From assembly GCA_040216885.1 (NCBI GenBank), contig JAVJOG010000003.1, positions 1 to 64,000 on the forward strand: 64,000 nt of DNA, read 5' to 3'. The stretch comes from Parvibaculum sp040216885 (GTDB taxonomy: Bacteria; Pseudomonadota; Alphaproteobacteria; Parvibaculales; Parvibaculaceae). Every line of letters begins with the position of its first letter. Position 1 is the first letter of the stretch. The position numbers were made by a program, and so were the translations under genes. Below are positions 52,563-62,354 of the stretch, piece by piece. The notes under the pieces were generated by a model. That model worked only from the letters and a program-made list of their open reading frames with translations. It did no database searches and was not told where the DNA came from.

Positions 52563-53606
52563 ATGAAATTTCTCGATCAGGCGAAAATTCATATTCGTTC
52601 GGGCAATGGCGGCGCCGGTTGCGTCAGTTTCCGGCGCGAGAAGTTCATCGAATATGGCGGACCCGACGGTGGCGATGGCGGCCGGGGCGGCGATGTGATC
52701 GTCGAATGCGCAGACGGCCTCAACACGCTGATCGACTTCCGCTTCCAGCAGCACTTCAAGGCCAAGACCGGCATGCACGGCATGGGCAAGAACCGCGCCG
52801 GCGCCAACGGCGCCGACGTGGTGCTGAAGGTGCCGGCCGGCACGCAGGTGTTCGAGGAAGACGGCGAAACGCTGATCGCCGACATGACCGAACCCGGCCA
52901 ACGCATCGTGCTCGCCAGGGGCGGCAATGGCGGCTTCAGCAACGCCTATTTCAAAAGCTCGACCAACCAGTCGCCGCGCCGCGCCAATCCGGGACAGGAC
53001 GGCATCGAGAAAATCGTCGTGCTGCGGCTGAAGCTGATCGCCGATGCAGGCCTTGTCGGATTGCCCAATGCCGGCAAGTCGACTTTCCTTGCCGCCGTCA
53101 GCGCCGCCAAGCCGAAGATCGCCGACTATCCCTTCACCACACTCGATCCCGGCCTCGGCGTCGTCACCGTCGACACGCGCAGCTTCGTGCTGGCCGACAT
53201 TCCGGGCCTGATCGAAGGTGCGCATGAAGGCGCGGGACTCGGCGACCGCTTTCTCGGCCATCTCGAACGCTGCAGCATCCTGATCCATCTCATCGACGGC
53301 ACGCAGGAAGACGTCGCCGATGCCTATGCCGTCATCCGCGGCGAAATCGAAGCCTATGGTGCGGGCCTTGAAGACAAGCCCGAAATTCTCTGCCTCAACA
53401 AATCCGACGCATTGACCGACGAGGAGCGCGCCGAAAAGAAACGCACGCTCGAAGACGCAAGCGGCGGTTCTGTGCATCTGCTGTCGGGCGTTTCGGGCGA
53501 AGGCGTGACGGCGGTGCTGCGCCTCGTCGCCGATGAAATCGCGAAGAACCGCGCCGCGGAACGCGCGGCAGAACAGCAGACCGAGGAAGAGGGCTGGCAG
53601 CCATGA
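52563..53606 (+). CDS. obgE: Obg-family GTPase
   Basis: 347-residue ribosome-associated GTPase. It has the N-terminal glycine-rich Obg fold (FLDQAKIHIRSGNGGAGCVS), then the G domain with G1 GLPNAGKSTFL near residue 166, G3 DIPGLIEGA, and G4 NKSD. It acts in 50S assembly and stress control. The stop overlaps the proB start (ATGA). Confidence 0.97.
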   Translation: MKFLDQAKIHIRSGNGGAGCVSFRREKFIEYGGPDGGDGGRGGDVIVECADGLNTLIDFRFQQHFKAKTGMHGMGKNRAGANGADVVLKVPAGTQVFEEDGETLIADMTEPGQRIVLARGGNGGFSNAYFKSSTNQSPRRANPGQDGIEKIVVLRLKLIADAGLVGLPNAGKSTFLAAVSAAKPKIADYPFTTLDPGLGVVTVDTRSFVLADIPGLIEGAHEGAGLGDRFLGHLERCSILIHLIDGTQEDVADAYAVIRGEIEAYGAGLEDKPEILCLNKSDALTDEERAEKKRTLEDASGGSVHLLSGVSGEGVTAVLRLVADEIAKNRAAERAAEQQTEEEGWQP

Positions 53607-54724
53607 GCGCGTCTTATCTGGCAGAGGCGCAACGCGTCGTCGTCAAGATCGGTTCGGCGCTGCTGACCGACGCCGAAACCGGCAAGCTCAACCGCAACTG
53701 GTTGCAGGCGCTGGTGGAAGACGTGGCGCGGATGCGCGCACGCGGGCAGGAAATGCTGATCGTGTCCTCCGGCGCCATCGCGCTCGGCCGCCGCGCGCTG
53801 AAGCTCGCGCCCGGAAAATTGAAACTCGAAGAGAGCCAGGCCGCCGCCGCCGTCGGCCAGATCGGCCTTGCCCACGCCTTTCAGGAAATGCTGTCGGCCT
53901 ATGGTCATTCCTGCGCGCAGATTCTGGTGACGCTGGAAGACACCGAGGAGCGCCGCCGCTACCTGAATGCGCGCTCGACCATCTCGACGCTGTTGAAGCT
54001 CGGCGCGGTGCCCGTCATCAACGAGAACGACACGGTGGCGACGACCGAAATCCGCTATGGCGACAATGACCGCCTCGCCGCCCGCGTCGCCAGCATGATG
54101 TCGGCCGATTGCCTGGTGCTGTTGTCGGATGTCGACGGTCTCTACACCGCCCCGCCCCATCTGCCCGGCGCGGCGCATCTGCCGGAGGTCGCGGAGATCA
54201 CGCCCGAAATCGAGGCGATGGCCGGCGGCGCCGCCAGCGAGTTTTCGCGCGGCGGCATGAAGACGAAACTTGCGGCCGCCCGCATCGCCACCGATGGCGG
54301 CGCGCGCATGGCAATCGCCAATGGTCGCGGGCTGCATCCCCTGAAGGCGATCGAGGACGGCGCGCGCTGCACATGGTTCGCCGCCCATTCGACGCCCTAT
54401 GCGGCGCGCAAACGCTGGATCTCGGGCTCGCTGAAAAGCCTCGGTACGCTCGTCATCGACGATGGTGCGGTGAAGGCACTGGCGCAGGGCCGCAGCCTGC
54501 TGCCAGCCGGCGTCGCCGCCGTCGAGGGCATCTTCGGGCGCGGCGACGCGGTGAGCGTGCGCGACAAGGCGGGCCAGGAAATCGCCAGCGGCCTCGTCGC
54601 CTATTCGAGCGACGACGCCCGGCGCATCGCCGGTCATTCGAGCCACGAAATCGAGGAGCTGCTCGGCTATTCGGGCCGCGCCGAAATGATCCATCGCGAC
54701 GATCTTGTGTTGAAGAAGGGCTGA
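53603..54724 (+). CDS. proB: Glutamate 5-kinase
   Basis: 373-residue first enzyme of proline biosynthesis, phosphorylating glutamate. The amino-acid-kinase domain (VVVKIGSALLTD start, SSGAIALGRRAL, NENDTVATTEIRYGDND, GGMKTKLAAA) covers residues 8-265. The C-terminal PUA domain holds the rest. The start overlaps the obgE stop, and proA follows after 71 bases. Confidence 0.97.
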   Translation: MSASYLAEAQRVVVKIGSALLTDAETGKLNRNWLQALVEDVARMRARGQEMLIVSSGAIALGRRALKLAPGKLKLEESQAAAAVGQIGLAHAFQEMLSAYGHSCAQILVTLEDTEERRRYLNARSTISTLLKLGAVPVINENDTVATTEIRYGDNDRLAARVASMMSADCLVLLSDVDGLYTAPPHLPGAAHLPEVAEITPEIEAMAGGAASEFSRGGMKTKLAAARIATDGGARMAIANGRGLHPLKAIEDGARCTWFAAHSTPYAARKRWISGSLKSLGTLVIDDGAVKALAQGRSLLPAGVAAVEGIFGRGDAVSVRDKAGQEIASGLVAYSSDDARRIAGHSSHEIEELLGYSGRAEMIHRDDLVLKKG

Positions 54725-54795
54725 GCCCGTTGAAACAGGCGCATCCGCCTGAAATACTTCGGGCAAGGCGAGCGCAGAGAAAGGGGAAGAACCCC

Positions 54796-56085
54796 ATGAC
54801 GATCGTGAAGATGAACGTGGAACGGCAGGACGTGACGGCGCTGATGGCCGAAATCGGCCGCGCCGCGCGCGCCGCCGCGACAAAGCTCGCGCAGACGCCG
54901 ACCAAGCAGAAGGATGCGGCGCTGCTCGCTGCCGCCATGGCCATGCGCGCCAATGTCGACGACATTCTGAACGCCAATGCCGAGGACGTAGCGGACGCGG
55001 TGAAGAACGGCCTCGCGCCCGCGATGATCGACCGGCTGACGCTCGATGTGAAGCGTGTGGAGGCCATTGCCCGCGCGCTCGAGGACATCGCCGCCCTGCC
55101 CGATCCCGTCGGCACGAAGATCGCCGAATGGGACCGCCCCAACGGTCTGCATATCGAGCGCGTGCGCACGCCGCTCGGCGTCATCGGCATCATCTATGAG
55201 AGCCGTCCCAACGTGACGGCGGATGCGGGCGCGCTCTGCCTGAAATCCGGCAATGCGGCGATCCTGCGTGGCGGCTCCGAGGCGCTGCGTTCCAGCAAGG
55301 CGATTCACGCCTCGCTCATCGAAGGCATTGTCGCGTCGAACCTGCCCGAAGCCTCGATCCAGCTTGTGCCGGTCGCCGACCGCGCCGCCGTCGGCGAAAT
55401 GCTGCGCGGCCTCGACGGCAATCTCGACGTGATCGTGCCGCGCGGCGGCAAGAGCCTCGTTGCCCGCGTACAGGACGAAGCCCGTGTGCCGGTCTTCGCG
55501 CATCTCGAAGGCATCTGCCATGTCTATGTCGACCGTGACGCCGATCTCGACATGGCGCGCAACATCGTCCTGAACTCGAAGCTCCGCCGCACCGGCATCT
55601 GTGGCGCGGCCGAAACGCTACTGGTCGACGAAGCCTGCGCCGCAACGCATCTGAAGCCGCTGGTCGAGGCGCTGATCGCCGGCGGCTGCGAAGTCCGCGG
55701 CGACGCGACAACGCAGGCGGTGGACAAACGCGTCAAGCCCGCGACGGAAGAAGACTGGACCACCGAATATCTCGACGCGATCATTTCGGTACGCGTGGTG
55801 AAGGGCGTCGATGCGGCGATGGCGCATATCGTCGAGTACGGATCGGCGCACACCGAAGCAATCGTGACGGAAAATGAGGAAACCGCGAGACGTTTCCTGA
55901 CCGAACTCGACAGCGCCATTTTGCTGCACAACACCTCGACGCAATTTGCCGATGGCGGCGAGTTCGGCATGGGTGCCGAAATCGGCATCGCCACCGGCAA
56001 GTTCCATGCGCGCGGGCCGGTCGGCGTCGAACAACTGACGAGCTTCAAATACGCGGTGCGCGGCAACGGCCAGGTGCGGCCCTGA
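54796..56085 (+). CDS. proA: Gamma-glutamyl phosphate reductase
   Basis: 429-residue NADPH-dependent reductase of proline synthesis. The catalytic cysteine is in LRRTGICGAAETLL near residue 270. VIYESRPNVTADAG and the C-terminal TSFKYAVRGNGQVRP are diagnostic. The ATG at 54796 gives the usual length; the extra open frame upstream overlaps proB and is a shadow. Confidence 0.97.
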   Translation: MTIVKMNVERQDVTALMAEIGRAARAAATKLAQTPTKQKDAALLAAAMAMRANVDDILNANAEDVADAVKNGLAPAMIDRLTLDVKRVEAIARALEDIAALPDPVGTKIAEWDRPNGLHIERVRTPLGVIGIIYESRPNVTADAGALCLKSGNAAILRGGSEALRSSKAIHASLIEGIVASNLPEASIQLVPVADRAAVGEMLRGLDGNLDVIVPRGGKSLVARVQDEARVPVFAHLEGICHVYVDRDADLDMARNIVLNSKLRRTGICGAAETLLVDEACAATHLKPLVEALIAGGCEVRGDATTQAVDKRVKPATEEDWTTEYLDAIISVRVVKGVDAAMAHIVEYGSAHTEAIVTENEETARRFLTELDSAILLHNTSTQFADGGEFGMGAEIGIATGKFHARGPVGVEQLTSFKYAVRGNGQVRP

Positions 56086-56098
56086 CGGAATTTCACAC

Positions 56099-56731
56099 AT
56101 GACGCGGCGCCGCGAGCTGCTGACGCCAGGCCTGAAGGTCGGCCTGCTCGGCGGTTCCTTCAATCCCGCGCATGAAGGGCACCTGCATCTGACGCGGATG
56201 TGCCTGCGCGCGCTCGGGCTCGACCGCGTCTGGTGGCTGGTCTCGCCGCAGAATCCACTGAAGCCCGAAGCCGGCATGGCGCCCTTCGCCAAACGCTTCG
56301 CCTCGGCACAGGCGATGGCGCACGACCCGCGCATCTGTGTCACCGACATCGAGGCGCGCCTCGGCACAAGTTACACCGCCGACACACTGGCGGCCTTGAG
56401 TGCGCGCCACCCGGACATCCGCTTCGTCTGGCTGATGGGCGCCGACAACATGATCGGCCTGCCGCGCTGGCGGCGCTGGCGCGAGATCGCGGGCCGCGTG
56501 CCGATTGCCGTTTATCCGCGGCCCGGCTTCACGCTGAAGGCGCGCTTGTCGCCGGCCGCCGCGGCATTGCGCGCCGGCCTGCTCGACGCGAGCGACGGCC
56601 CCCTGCTGGCGGACACTGCGCCACCGGCGCTGATGTTCCTCGAAGGTCCGGAAAGCCGCCACTCGGCAACCGAAATCCGCAACCGCGGCGGCTGGCCGGC
56701 CGGAACAGTCGTGCCGTCGCGGAAGCTTTAA
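56099..56731 (+). CDS. nadD: Nicotinate-nucleotide adenylyltransferase
   Basis: 210-residue NAD biosynthesis enzyme. The nucleotide-binding motif is GGSFNPAHEGHLHL at about residues 18-31, and WLMGADNMIGLPRWRRWR and the late SATEIRNRGGW (the ISSTxIR equivalent) are present. It follows proA by 13 bases. Confidence 0.95.
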   Translation: MTRRRELLTPGLKVGLLGGSFNPAHEGHLHLTRMCLRALGLDRVWWLVSPQNPLKPEAGMAPFAKRFASAQAMAHDPRICVTDIEARLGTSYTADTLAALSARHPDIRFVWLMGADNMIGLPRWRRWREIAGRVPIAVYPRPGFTLKARLSPAAAALRAGLLDASDGPLLADTAPPALMFLEGPESRHSATEIRNRGGWPAGTVVPSRKL

Positions 56732-56803
56732 AATCCGGTCATTGAACTTGAGAGCCCCGGACCTTATTGTCGGGGGGCCGGTGTCCGGCAACGGACGCGG
56801 GCC

Positions 56804-57364
56804 TTGTGCAAGTTCACCAGAACAAGGAGCCTGTTCCTGACCAGTCAATCAAGGGACCTGAGGGTCCGGCGTGCGCCCGCAAGGGCAAGTGCAGCAAAGC
56901 CAAGTGCCACGACACAAGGCGGCGGCGCCAAGCGCCCCGCATCGAGGAAGACCCCGAAAGCCGCCGGGGCGGCGGGGGTCGAAACGGCCCAGCACCTCCC
57001 GAACAAATCTTCCGCCGAACGATCGTCGGCCATGCTCGCGCTCGTGCTCGAAAGCCTGGACGACGACAAGGCCGAAGATGTCGTTTCCATCGACCTTGCC
57101 GGAAAGACGCCCATCGCCGATCACATGGTGGTGGCGAGCGGCCGTTCGCAGCGCCATGTCGGCGCCGTGGCCGACCACCTCGTCCGCCGCCTGAAAGAGG
57201 CGGGCTTCGGAACCTCGCAGGTCGAGGGCATGAAACAGGGCGACTGGGTGCTCATCGACGGCGGCGACGTGCTGATCCACGTCTTCCGGCCGGAGGTGCG
57301 CGAGTTCTACAAGCTGGAGAAGATGTGGTCGGCCGATATTCCGGCAGACCAGCTGGCCGTCTGA
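56804..57364 (+). CDS. rsfS: Ribosomal silencing factor (Iojap family)
   Basis: The conserved RsfS domain begins at MLALVLESLDDDKAEDVVSI (residue 77 of this frame) and ends EVREFYKLEKMW. It binds L14 and blocks subunit joining in starvation. The frame is open from a TTG at 56804, adding a basic, low-complexity ~76-residue N-terminus. The first in-frame ATG is at 57032 and would give a normal 110-residue protein, but it lacks a good ribosome binding site. An AAGGAG at 56823-56828 lies before a possible non-ATG start. The start is unresolved. Confidence 0.85.
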   Translation: MCKFTRTRSLFLTSQSRDLRVRRAPARASAAKPSATTQGGGAKRPASRKTPKAAGAAGVETAQHLPNKSSAERSSAMLALVLESLDDDKAEDVVSIDLAGKTPIADHMVVASGRSQRHVGAVADHLVRRLKEAGFGTSQVEGMKQGDWVLIDGGDVLIHVFRPEVREFYKLEKMWSADIPADQLAV

Positions 57365-57445
57365 GGCGACGCTCCCTCACGACTGCGCCTGACACTTCTC
57401 CCCGCGTCCGCAAATTGACCGGCGCCGGGCCGGACGGGGGAGTAT

Positions 57446-57928
57446 ATGCGCGTTCAGATCTGTGCCGTGGGGCGCCTGCGCGCCGGACCGGAAAAACAAC
57501 TTCTCGACGATTACCTGTCGCGCCTCGAAGCGGCCGGTCGCGCCATCGGCATCACTTCGGCACCGGTGATCGAGGTCGAGGAAAAACGACGCCTCGATGT
57601 AGCGGCCCTGAAGACGCGCGAAGGCGAACTCTTGCGCGCCGCGACCGCGAAAGGCGCAACCATCGTGGCGCTCGACGAACGCGGCCGCGCCGAACCGAGC
57701 GAGGCCTTCGCAAAACGTCTGGGCCACTGGCGCGACGCGGGCGTCGGCGATATCGCCTTTCTGATCGGCGGCGCCGGCGGCCTCGCGCCCGAGATCCGCG
57801 AAAGCGCAGCCCACACCCTCGCCTTCGGCCCTGCAACCTGGCCACATATGCTGGCGCGCGTGATGCTGGCCGAACAGCTCTATCGTGCCGTAACGATACT
57901 CTCCGGCCACCCCTATCATCGCGCATGA
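57446..57928 (+). CDS. rlmH: 23S rRNA pseudouridine1915 N3-methyltransferase
   Basis: 160-residue SPOUT methyltransferase (YbeA family). The knot region includes FLIGGAGGLAPEIRESA, and the C-terminus is LYRAVTILSGHPYHRA, both hallmarks. The protein is normal in length and position after rsfS. Confidence 0.96.
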   Translation: MRVQICAVGRLRAGPEKQLLDDYLSRLEAAGRAIGITSAPVIEVEEKRRLDVAALKTREGELLRAATAKGATIVALDERGRAEPSEAFAKRLGHWRDAGVGDIAFLIGGAGGLAPEIRESAAHTLAFGPATWPHMLARVMLAEQLYRAVTILSGHPYHRA

Positions 57929-58053
57929 ACAAAGGCACGCCGCCCCGTCGCCCGCAAAGTGGACACCCTGCGGCACATGCACTAATTTGACGCTCCGCCC
58001 GCCGAGGGCGCGGCGATTCGACGCTCGATAATGAGCGGATTTTCTGGATCATC

Positions 58054-59619
58054 ATGGGTTCAATGACCGGCGCACGACCCCTTGTTCTGGCTCTGCTGGA
58101 CGGCTGGGGCGTCCGGGCGGAACGCGAGGCGAATGCCATCGCGCTGGCGCGGACGCCGATCTACGACCGGCTGGCCGCGACCGCACCGCGCGCGCTTCTC
58201 GCGACGTCGGGCGAGGCGATCGGCATTGCGCCCGGCCGCGCCGCCTATCCGCAGGCCGCCTATGCGACACTCGGCGCCGGCCGCCCCGTCACGCAGACGG
58301 CGACCGCCATCGCGCGCATGCTGCATGAAAAGGGTGCCGCGAGCCTTGCCGCGCATCCGGCATTGCAGCGGCTCGTCGCGCGCGTCCGGCCGCTCGGCGG
58401 CGCGATCCACCTGATCGGCATGGTGACGCCTTCCGGCATCGCCGGACATCAACATCATCTTGCGGTGCTGGCGGCGCTCTTGAGCCATGAAGGCGTCAGG
58501 GTCTGGGTCCATGCGGTGATGGACGGCCAGGACACGCGGCCGCAAAGCGGCATCGAACATCTGGCCGAATTTCTGGACGACATTGCCGGCGCCGAAAACG
58601 CCGGCCTCGCAAGCATCATGGGGCGCGCCTACGGCTTCGACGACAACAGCGAACCGGCGGCGCTTGCCGAAGCCTGGCGCGTGCTTGCGGAGGCGGACGG
58701 CCCGCGCGCCGAATATCCGACCGCCTATCTCGACCAGTGCTACCGTAAGGGACTGAACGACGACCGCGTACCGCCGGCGCCGACATCGGGCTATCGCGGC
58801 ATCAGGCAGGACGATGCGCTGCTGCTGGTCAATCTGCAGCCGAACGACGCGCTGGCGCTGATGGGCGCTCTCGCCGATCCGGTCGCGGCAGGATTTGCGA
58901 AGACCGCGCCGGCGCTGTGCGGCATCTGCTCGCTTGTCGGGCTCGACGCACCGGCGGGCGACACGGTCGAGGCGCTCTACGAGAGCACGGCTTTCGACGC
59001 AAGCTTCGGCGAAACCCTGTCGAAGGGCGGCCGGACGCAGCTCGTGCTGACCGAGACGGCCGCCCAGAGCAACATCTGGAATTTCGCGCGCGGCGGCCAC
59101 GCGGCGCTCCATCCCGGCGAAAGCGTGCTGGTCGCCGAAACGCCGGCGCGCATCGAAAAGCGGCCCGAGCTTGCATCGGCCGCGCTGACTTCCGAGGTGC
59201 TTACGGCGCTGAAAGCGGGCGACCGCGATATCATCGTCGTCGAATTCGCCAACGCCGCGTTGCTCGGTCGCACCGGCAACATGCGCGCGACCGTCGCCGC
59301 CATCGAGGCGGTCGACAAGTGCCTCGGAAAAATCGCCGCGCAGATCGAAAAACGCGGCGGAACGCTGGTGCTTTGCGGCACCTACGGCAAGGCCGAGCTG
59401 ATGATCGACCCGGAAACCGGCGGGCCATGGCGCGCAACGACGACGTCCGACGTTGCCTTCGTGCTGGCCGGCGGGGAACGGGGCCTGACATTGACGAACG
59501 GTACGCTCGCCGATGTGGCGCCGACGCTGCTTCAGCTTCTGGGCCTGCAGCCGCCACGCGAAATGACCGGCCATTCGCTTCTCGCGGCGGCCGAAGCGCC
59601 GAGCCGGATCAGTGCCTGA
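58054..59619 (+). CDS. gpmI: iPGM-like pseudoenzyme (2,3-BPG-independent phosphoglycerate mutase family)
   Basis: 521 residues, full length for GpmI and collinear with it, in the normal alphaproteobacterial gpmI position. Yet the active site is dismantled. The serine motif GNSEVGH is replaced by AAYPQAAY (63-70), although LGAGR follows. VHSH has become IAGH (129-132). DGRD has become DGQD (157-160). The metal-binding DMVGH has become ALLGR (402-406), TADHG has become CGTYG (441-445), and the last histidine is Thr462. Only the first aspartate (D16, LLDGWG) remains among the metal ligands. The frame has no lesions, so a non-catalytic or altered role is likely. Confidence 0.85.
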   Translation: MGSMTGARPLVLALLDGWGVRAEREANAIALARTPIYDRLAATAPRALLATSGEAIGIAPGRAAYPQAAYATLGAGRPVTQTATAIARMLHEKGAASLAAHPALQRLVARVRPLGGAIHLIGMVTPSGIAGHQHHLAVLAALLSHEGVRVWVHAVMDGQDTRPQSGIEHLAEFLDDIAGAENAGLASIMGRAYGFDDNSEPAALAEAWRVLAEADGPRAEYPTAYLDQCYRKGLNDDRVPPAPTSGYRGIRQDDALLLVNLQPNDALALMGALADPVAAGFAKTAPALCGICSLVGLDAPAGDTVEALYESTAFDASFGETLSKGGRTQLVLTETAAQSNIWNFARGGHAALHPGESVLVAETPARIEKRPELASAALTSEVLTALKAGDRDIIVVEFANAALLGRTGNMRATVAAIEAVDKCLGKIAAQIEKRGGTLVLCGTYGKAELMIDPETGGPWRATTTSDVAFVLAGGERGLTLTNGTLADVAPTLLQLLGLQPPREMTGHSLLAAAEAPSRISA

Positions 59620-60949
59620 CATCGCACGCAACCCCTCGAAAGCGCTGCTGCTGGCGGCGGCGCTGACGGCGGGCTGGCTGCAAGCCGCGCAGGCCGAAAC
59701 GGCCGAGCCCGGCGAACTCGATGCCTTGCAGCGGCAGATCGAAACGAGCCTCGAAAAACAGAAGGCGCTCGAAGCCCTATCGGAAGCCGCGCGCCGCGAA
59801 GCCGACGAGATACGCAAGGCCCTGATCGAAGCGGCTGCAGGCGTGCAGCGGCGCGAGGCGGATGTCTCGGCGTCGGAAGACCGCTTGCAAGGCCTGCGCG
59901 CCGCGGAGGCGGACGTTACCGTGCAGCTCGAACGCCGCCGCGCGGCGATGGCCGAACTGCTGGCGGCATTGACGAGCCTCGACCGGCAGCCGCCGCCGGC
60001 GCTCGCCGTGCGCCCCGACGATGCGCTGGCGTCGGCGCGAAGCGCGATGCTGCTGGGCGCGGCCGTACCCGAACTCCAGGCCGAAGCGGCCGAATTGCGC
60101 TTGCGCCTTGAGGAACTTGCGCGTCTGCGCGACGAAATCCTCGCCGAACGCGAAACGCTGGGCGAAACGAAAACACTGCTCGAAAGCGAGAAGCTGTCGC
60201 TGGAAGCCCTGCTGCAGCGCAAGCTCGAACAGCAGGCAAAGCTCAGCGCGGCGTTCGAGAGCGAGCAGGCGCGCGCCGAGCGACTGTCGCGGCAGGCGAC
60301 CGACCTGACCGACCTGATCGCGCGGCTTGAAGCAGGCGCCGCCGAGCGGCTGCCGATGCACCGCCCCGAGCCGCGCCCCGAACCGGCACGGGAAGCGCCG
60401 CCGCCCGCATCCGCCGAGCCGGCGGAGACCCGCATGGCCGTGCTGAGGCCGCCCTCGGGGCCGCCCGCCATGCCCTCGTCGCGGCTTTTTTCGGACGCCA
60501 GGGGGTTGATCCGCCCGCCGGCGGCCGGCCGGATCGTCCGGCGCTACGGCGCCCCCGACGGACTGGGCGGCCGGACGCAGGGGCTGACCATCGAGACCCG
60601 CGCCGATGCACACATTATTGCCCCTTTTGACGGTAGAATCTCCTATGCGGGGCCATTCCGGCGCTATGGCCAACTCTTGATCATATCGGTCGGCGAGGGC
60701 TACCATGTGCTGTTGGCGGGCATGACGAGAATCGATGGCACCGTGGGCCAGAGCGTTCTTGCCGGCGAACCTGTCGGCACGATGGGTTCATCGCCCTCCA
60801 ACGGCGATCCGGCCGTGCGAAACGACGAAACGGGGCGGGACGGAATACCGGGCCGCGGTCCCGAGCTCTATATCGAAATCCGCAAAGACGGCAGCCCGAT
60901 CGATCCCCGACCCTGGCTGACGATGAGTGACAAGAAGGCAAGTGGTTAA
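59612..60949 (+). CDS. envC: Murein hydrolase activator, EnvC-like
   Basis: 445-residue exported protein: a signal peptide (about 8-28), long coiled coils (about 33-110 and 155-240), a Pro/Glu-rich linker, then a C-terminal LytM domain (about 310-440, GRIVRRYGAPDGLGGRTQG to LYIEIRKDGSPIDPRPWL). The LytM zinc ligands are degenerate, as in EnvC, which activates amidases rather than cutting murein itself. The GTG start overlaps the end of the preceding gene. ctpA follows with no gap. Confidence 0.92.
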   Translation: MPDIARNPSKALLLAAALTAGWLQAAQAETAEPGELDALQRQIETSLEKQKALEALSEAARREADEIRKALIEAAAGVQRREADVSASEDRLQGLRAAEADVTVQLERRRAAMAELLAALTSLDRQPPPALAVRPDDALASARSAMLLGAAVPELQAEAAELRLRLEELARLRDEILAERETLGETKTLLESEKLSLEALLQRKLEQQAKLSAAFESEQARAERLSRQATDLTDLIARLEAGAAERLPMHRPEPRPEPAREAPPPASAEPAETRMAVLRPPSGPPAMPSSRLFSDARGLIRPPAAGRIVRRYGAPDGLGGRTQGLTIETRADAHIIAPFDGRISYAGPFRRYGQLLIISVGEGYHVLLAGMTRIDGTVGQSVLAGEPVGTMGSSPSNGDPAVRNDETGRDGIPGRGPELYIEIRKDGSPIDPRPWLTMSDKKASG

Positions 60950-62287
60950 ATGAAAAAGTCCGTCTTCGCCGGCTTCGCCGTCGGCATGTGCCTGTCCGTC
61001 GGCGCCCTGATGGCGTTCCAGCCCGGGGCGCTGAACTCGGCGGCCTATGCCAACGACCAGAACACCTATCGCCAGCTGAACCTGTTCGGCGATGTCTTCG
61101 AACGCGTGCGCGCCGACTATGTCGAGCCGACGGACGATTCGAAACTGGTCGAGAACGCCATCAACGGCATGCTGACCTCGCTCGATCCGCATTCGAGCTA
61201 CATGACGCCCAAGACCTTCCGCGACATGCAGGTGCAGACGCGCGGCGAATTCGGCGGCCTCGGCATCGAGGTGACGATGGAGAACGGTTTCGTCAAGGTG
61301 GTGACGCCGATCGACGACACGCCCGCAAGCCGCGCCGGCATGCGCCCCAACGACTACATCACCCATATCGACGGCACGCCGATCCTCGGCATGACGCTGA
61401 GTGACGCGGTCGACAAGATGCGCGGGCCGTCGAACTCGGCGGTGACGTTGACGGTGATCCGCAAGGGTGTCGACGAACCTTTCGAGGTGAAACTGACGCG
61501 CGCCATCATCACCATCAAGTCGGTGCGCTACAACCGCGAGGGCGACATCGGCTACATCCGCATCACCTCCTTCAACGAGCAGACCTCCGACCTGCTCGGC
61601 GCGGCGATCGCCGATCTCTCAAAGCAGATCGGCAATGCGCGCCTGAAGGGCTACATCATCGACATGCGCAACAATCCGGGCGGTCTGCTCGACCAGGCGA
61701 TCTCGGTCAGCGACGATTTCATCGACGGCGGCGAAATCGTCTCGACGCGCGGCCGCCATGCCGAAGACACGCAGCGCTACAACGCGCGCTCCGGCGACAT
61801 CACGCGCGGCAAGCCGATCATCGTGCTGGTCAATGGCGGCTCGGCCAGCGCCTCCGAAATCGTCGCGGGCGCGCTGCAGGACCACCGCCGCGCAACGGTT
61901 CTCGGTACGCGCTCTTTCGGCAAGGGGTCTGTGCAGACGATCATCCCGCTCGGTTCGGACGGCGCGCTGCGCCTGACGACGGCGCGTTACTACACGCCCG
62001 CCGGCCGCTCGATCCAGGCCAAGGGCATCGAGCCCGACATCATCGTCACGCAAACGGATCCCGACGACGAGAAGACCAGCGACAAGCAGGCAAACGCCAT
62101 CGGCGAAGCGGCGCTGCCCGGTCATCTCGCGAACGAGGAAGGCGATGAGCAGAGCGGCTCCGACAGCTTCGTGCCCAAGGACAAGGCCGAAGACCGGCAA
62201 CTTCTCTACGCCATCGACCTGCTGAACGGCGTTCGCAAGAATGCTGCCTTTATCGGCGGCACGACATCAAGCGCCATGGCCAATTGA
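60950..62287 (+). CDS. ctpA: Carboxy-terminal processing protease, S41 family
   Basis: 445-residue periplasmic protease with a signal/anchor (about 5-22) and a PDZ domain (about 90-180, RGEFGGLGIEVTMENG). The catalytic Ser300 in NGGSASASEIV and Lys325 in RSFGKGSVQT are 25 residues apart, as in Prc/CtpA. The start abuts the envC stop. The envC-ctpA pairing fits cell-wall remodelling. Confidence 0.96.
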   Translation: MKKSVFAGFAVGMCLSVGALMAFQPGALNSAAYANDQNTYRQLNLFGDVFERVRADYVEPTDDSKLVENAINGMLTSLDPHSSYMTPKTFRDMQVQTRGEFGGLGIEVTMENGFVKVVTPIDDTPASRAGMRPNDYITHIDGTPILGMTLSDAVDKMRGPSNSAVTLTVIRKGVDEPFEVKLTRAIITIKSVRYNREGDIGYIRITSFNEQTSDLLGAAIADLSKQIGNARLKGYIIDMRNNPGGLLDQAISVSDDFIDGGEIVSTRGRHAEDTQRYNARSGDITRGKPIIVLVNGGSASASEIVAGALQDHRRATVLGTRSFGKGSVQTIIPLGSDGALRLTTARYYTPAGRSIQAKGIEPDIIVTQTDPDDEKTSDKQANAIGEAALPGHLANEEGDEQSGSDSFVPKDKAEDRQLLYAIDLLNGVRKNAAFIGGTTSSAMAN

Positions 62288-62354
62288 TAGGCCGGCAGAG
62301 ACGATGGCCAGTTGAGTTGAGGCGTCCCGTCGCGGCCGGAGACGAATTGCGGAC

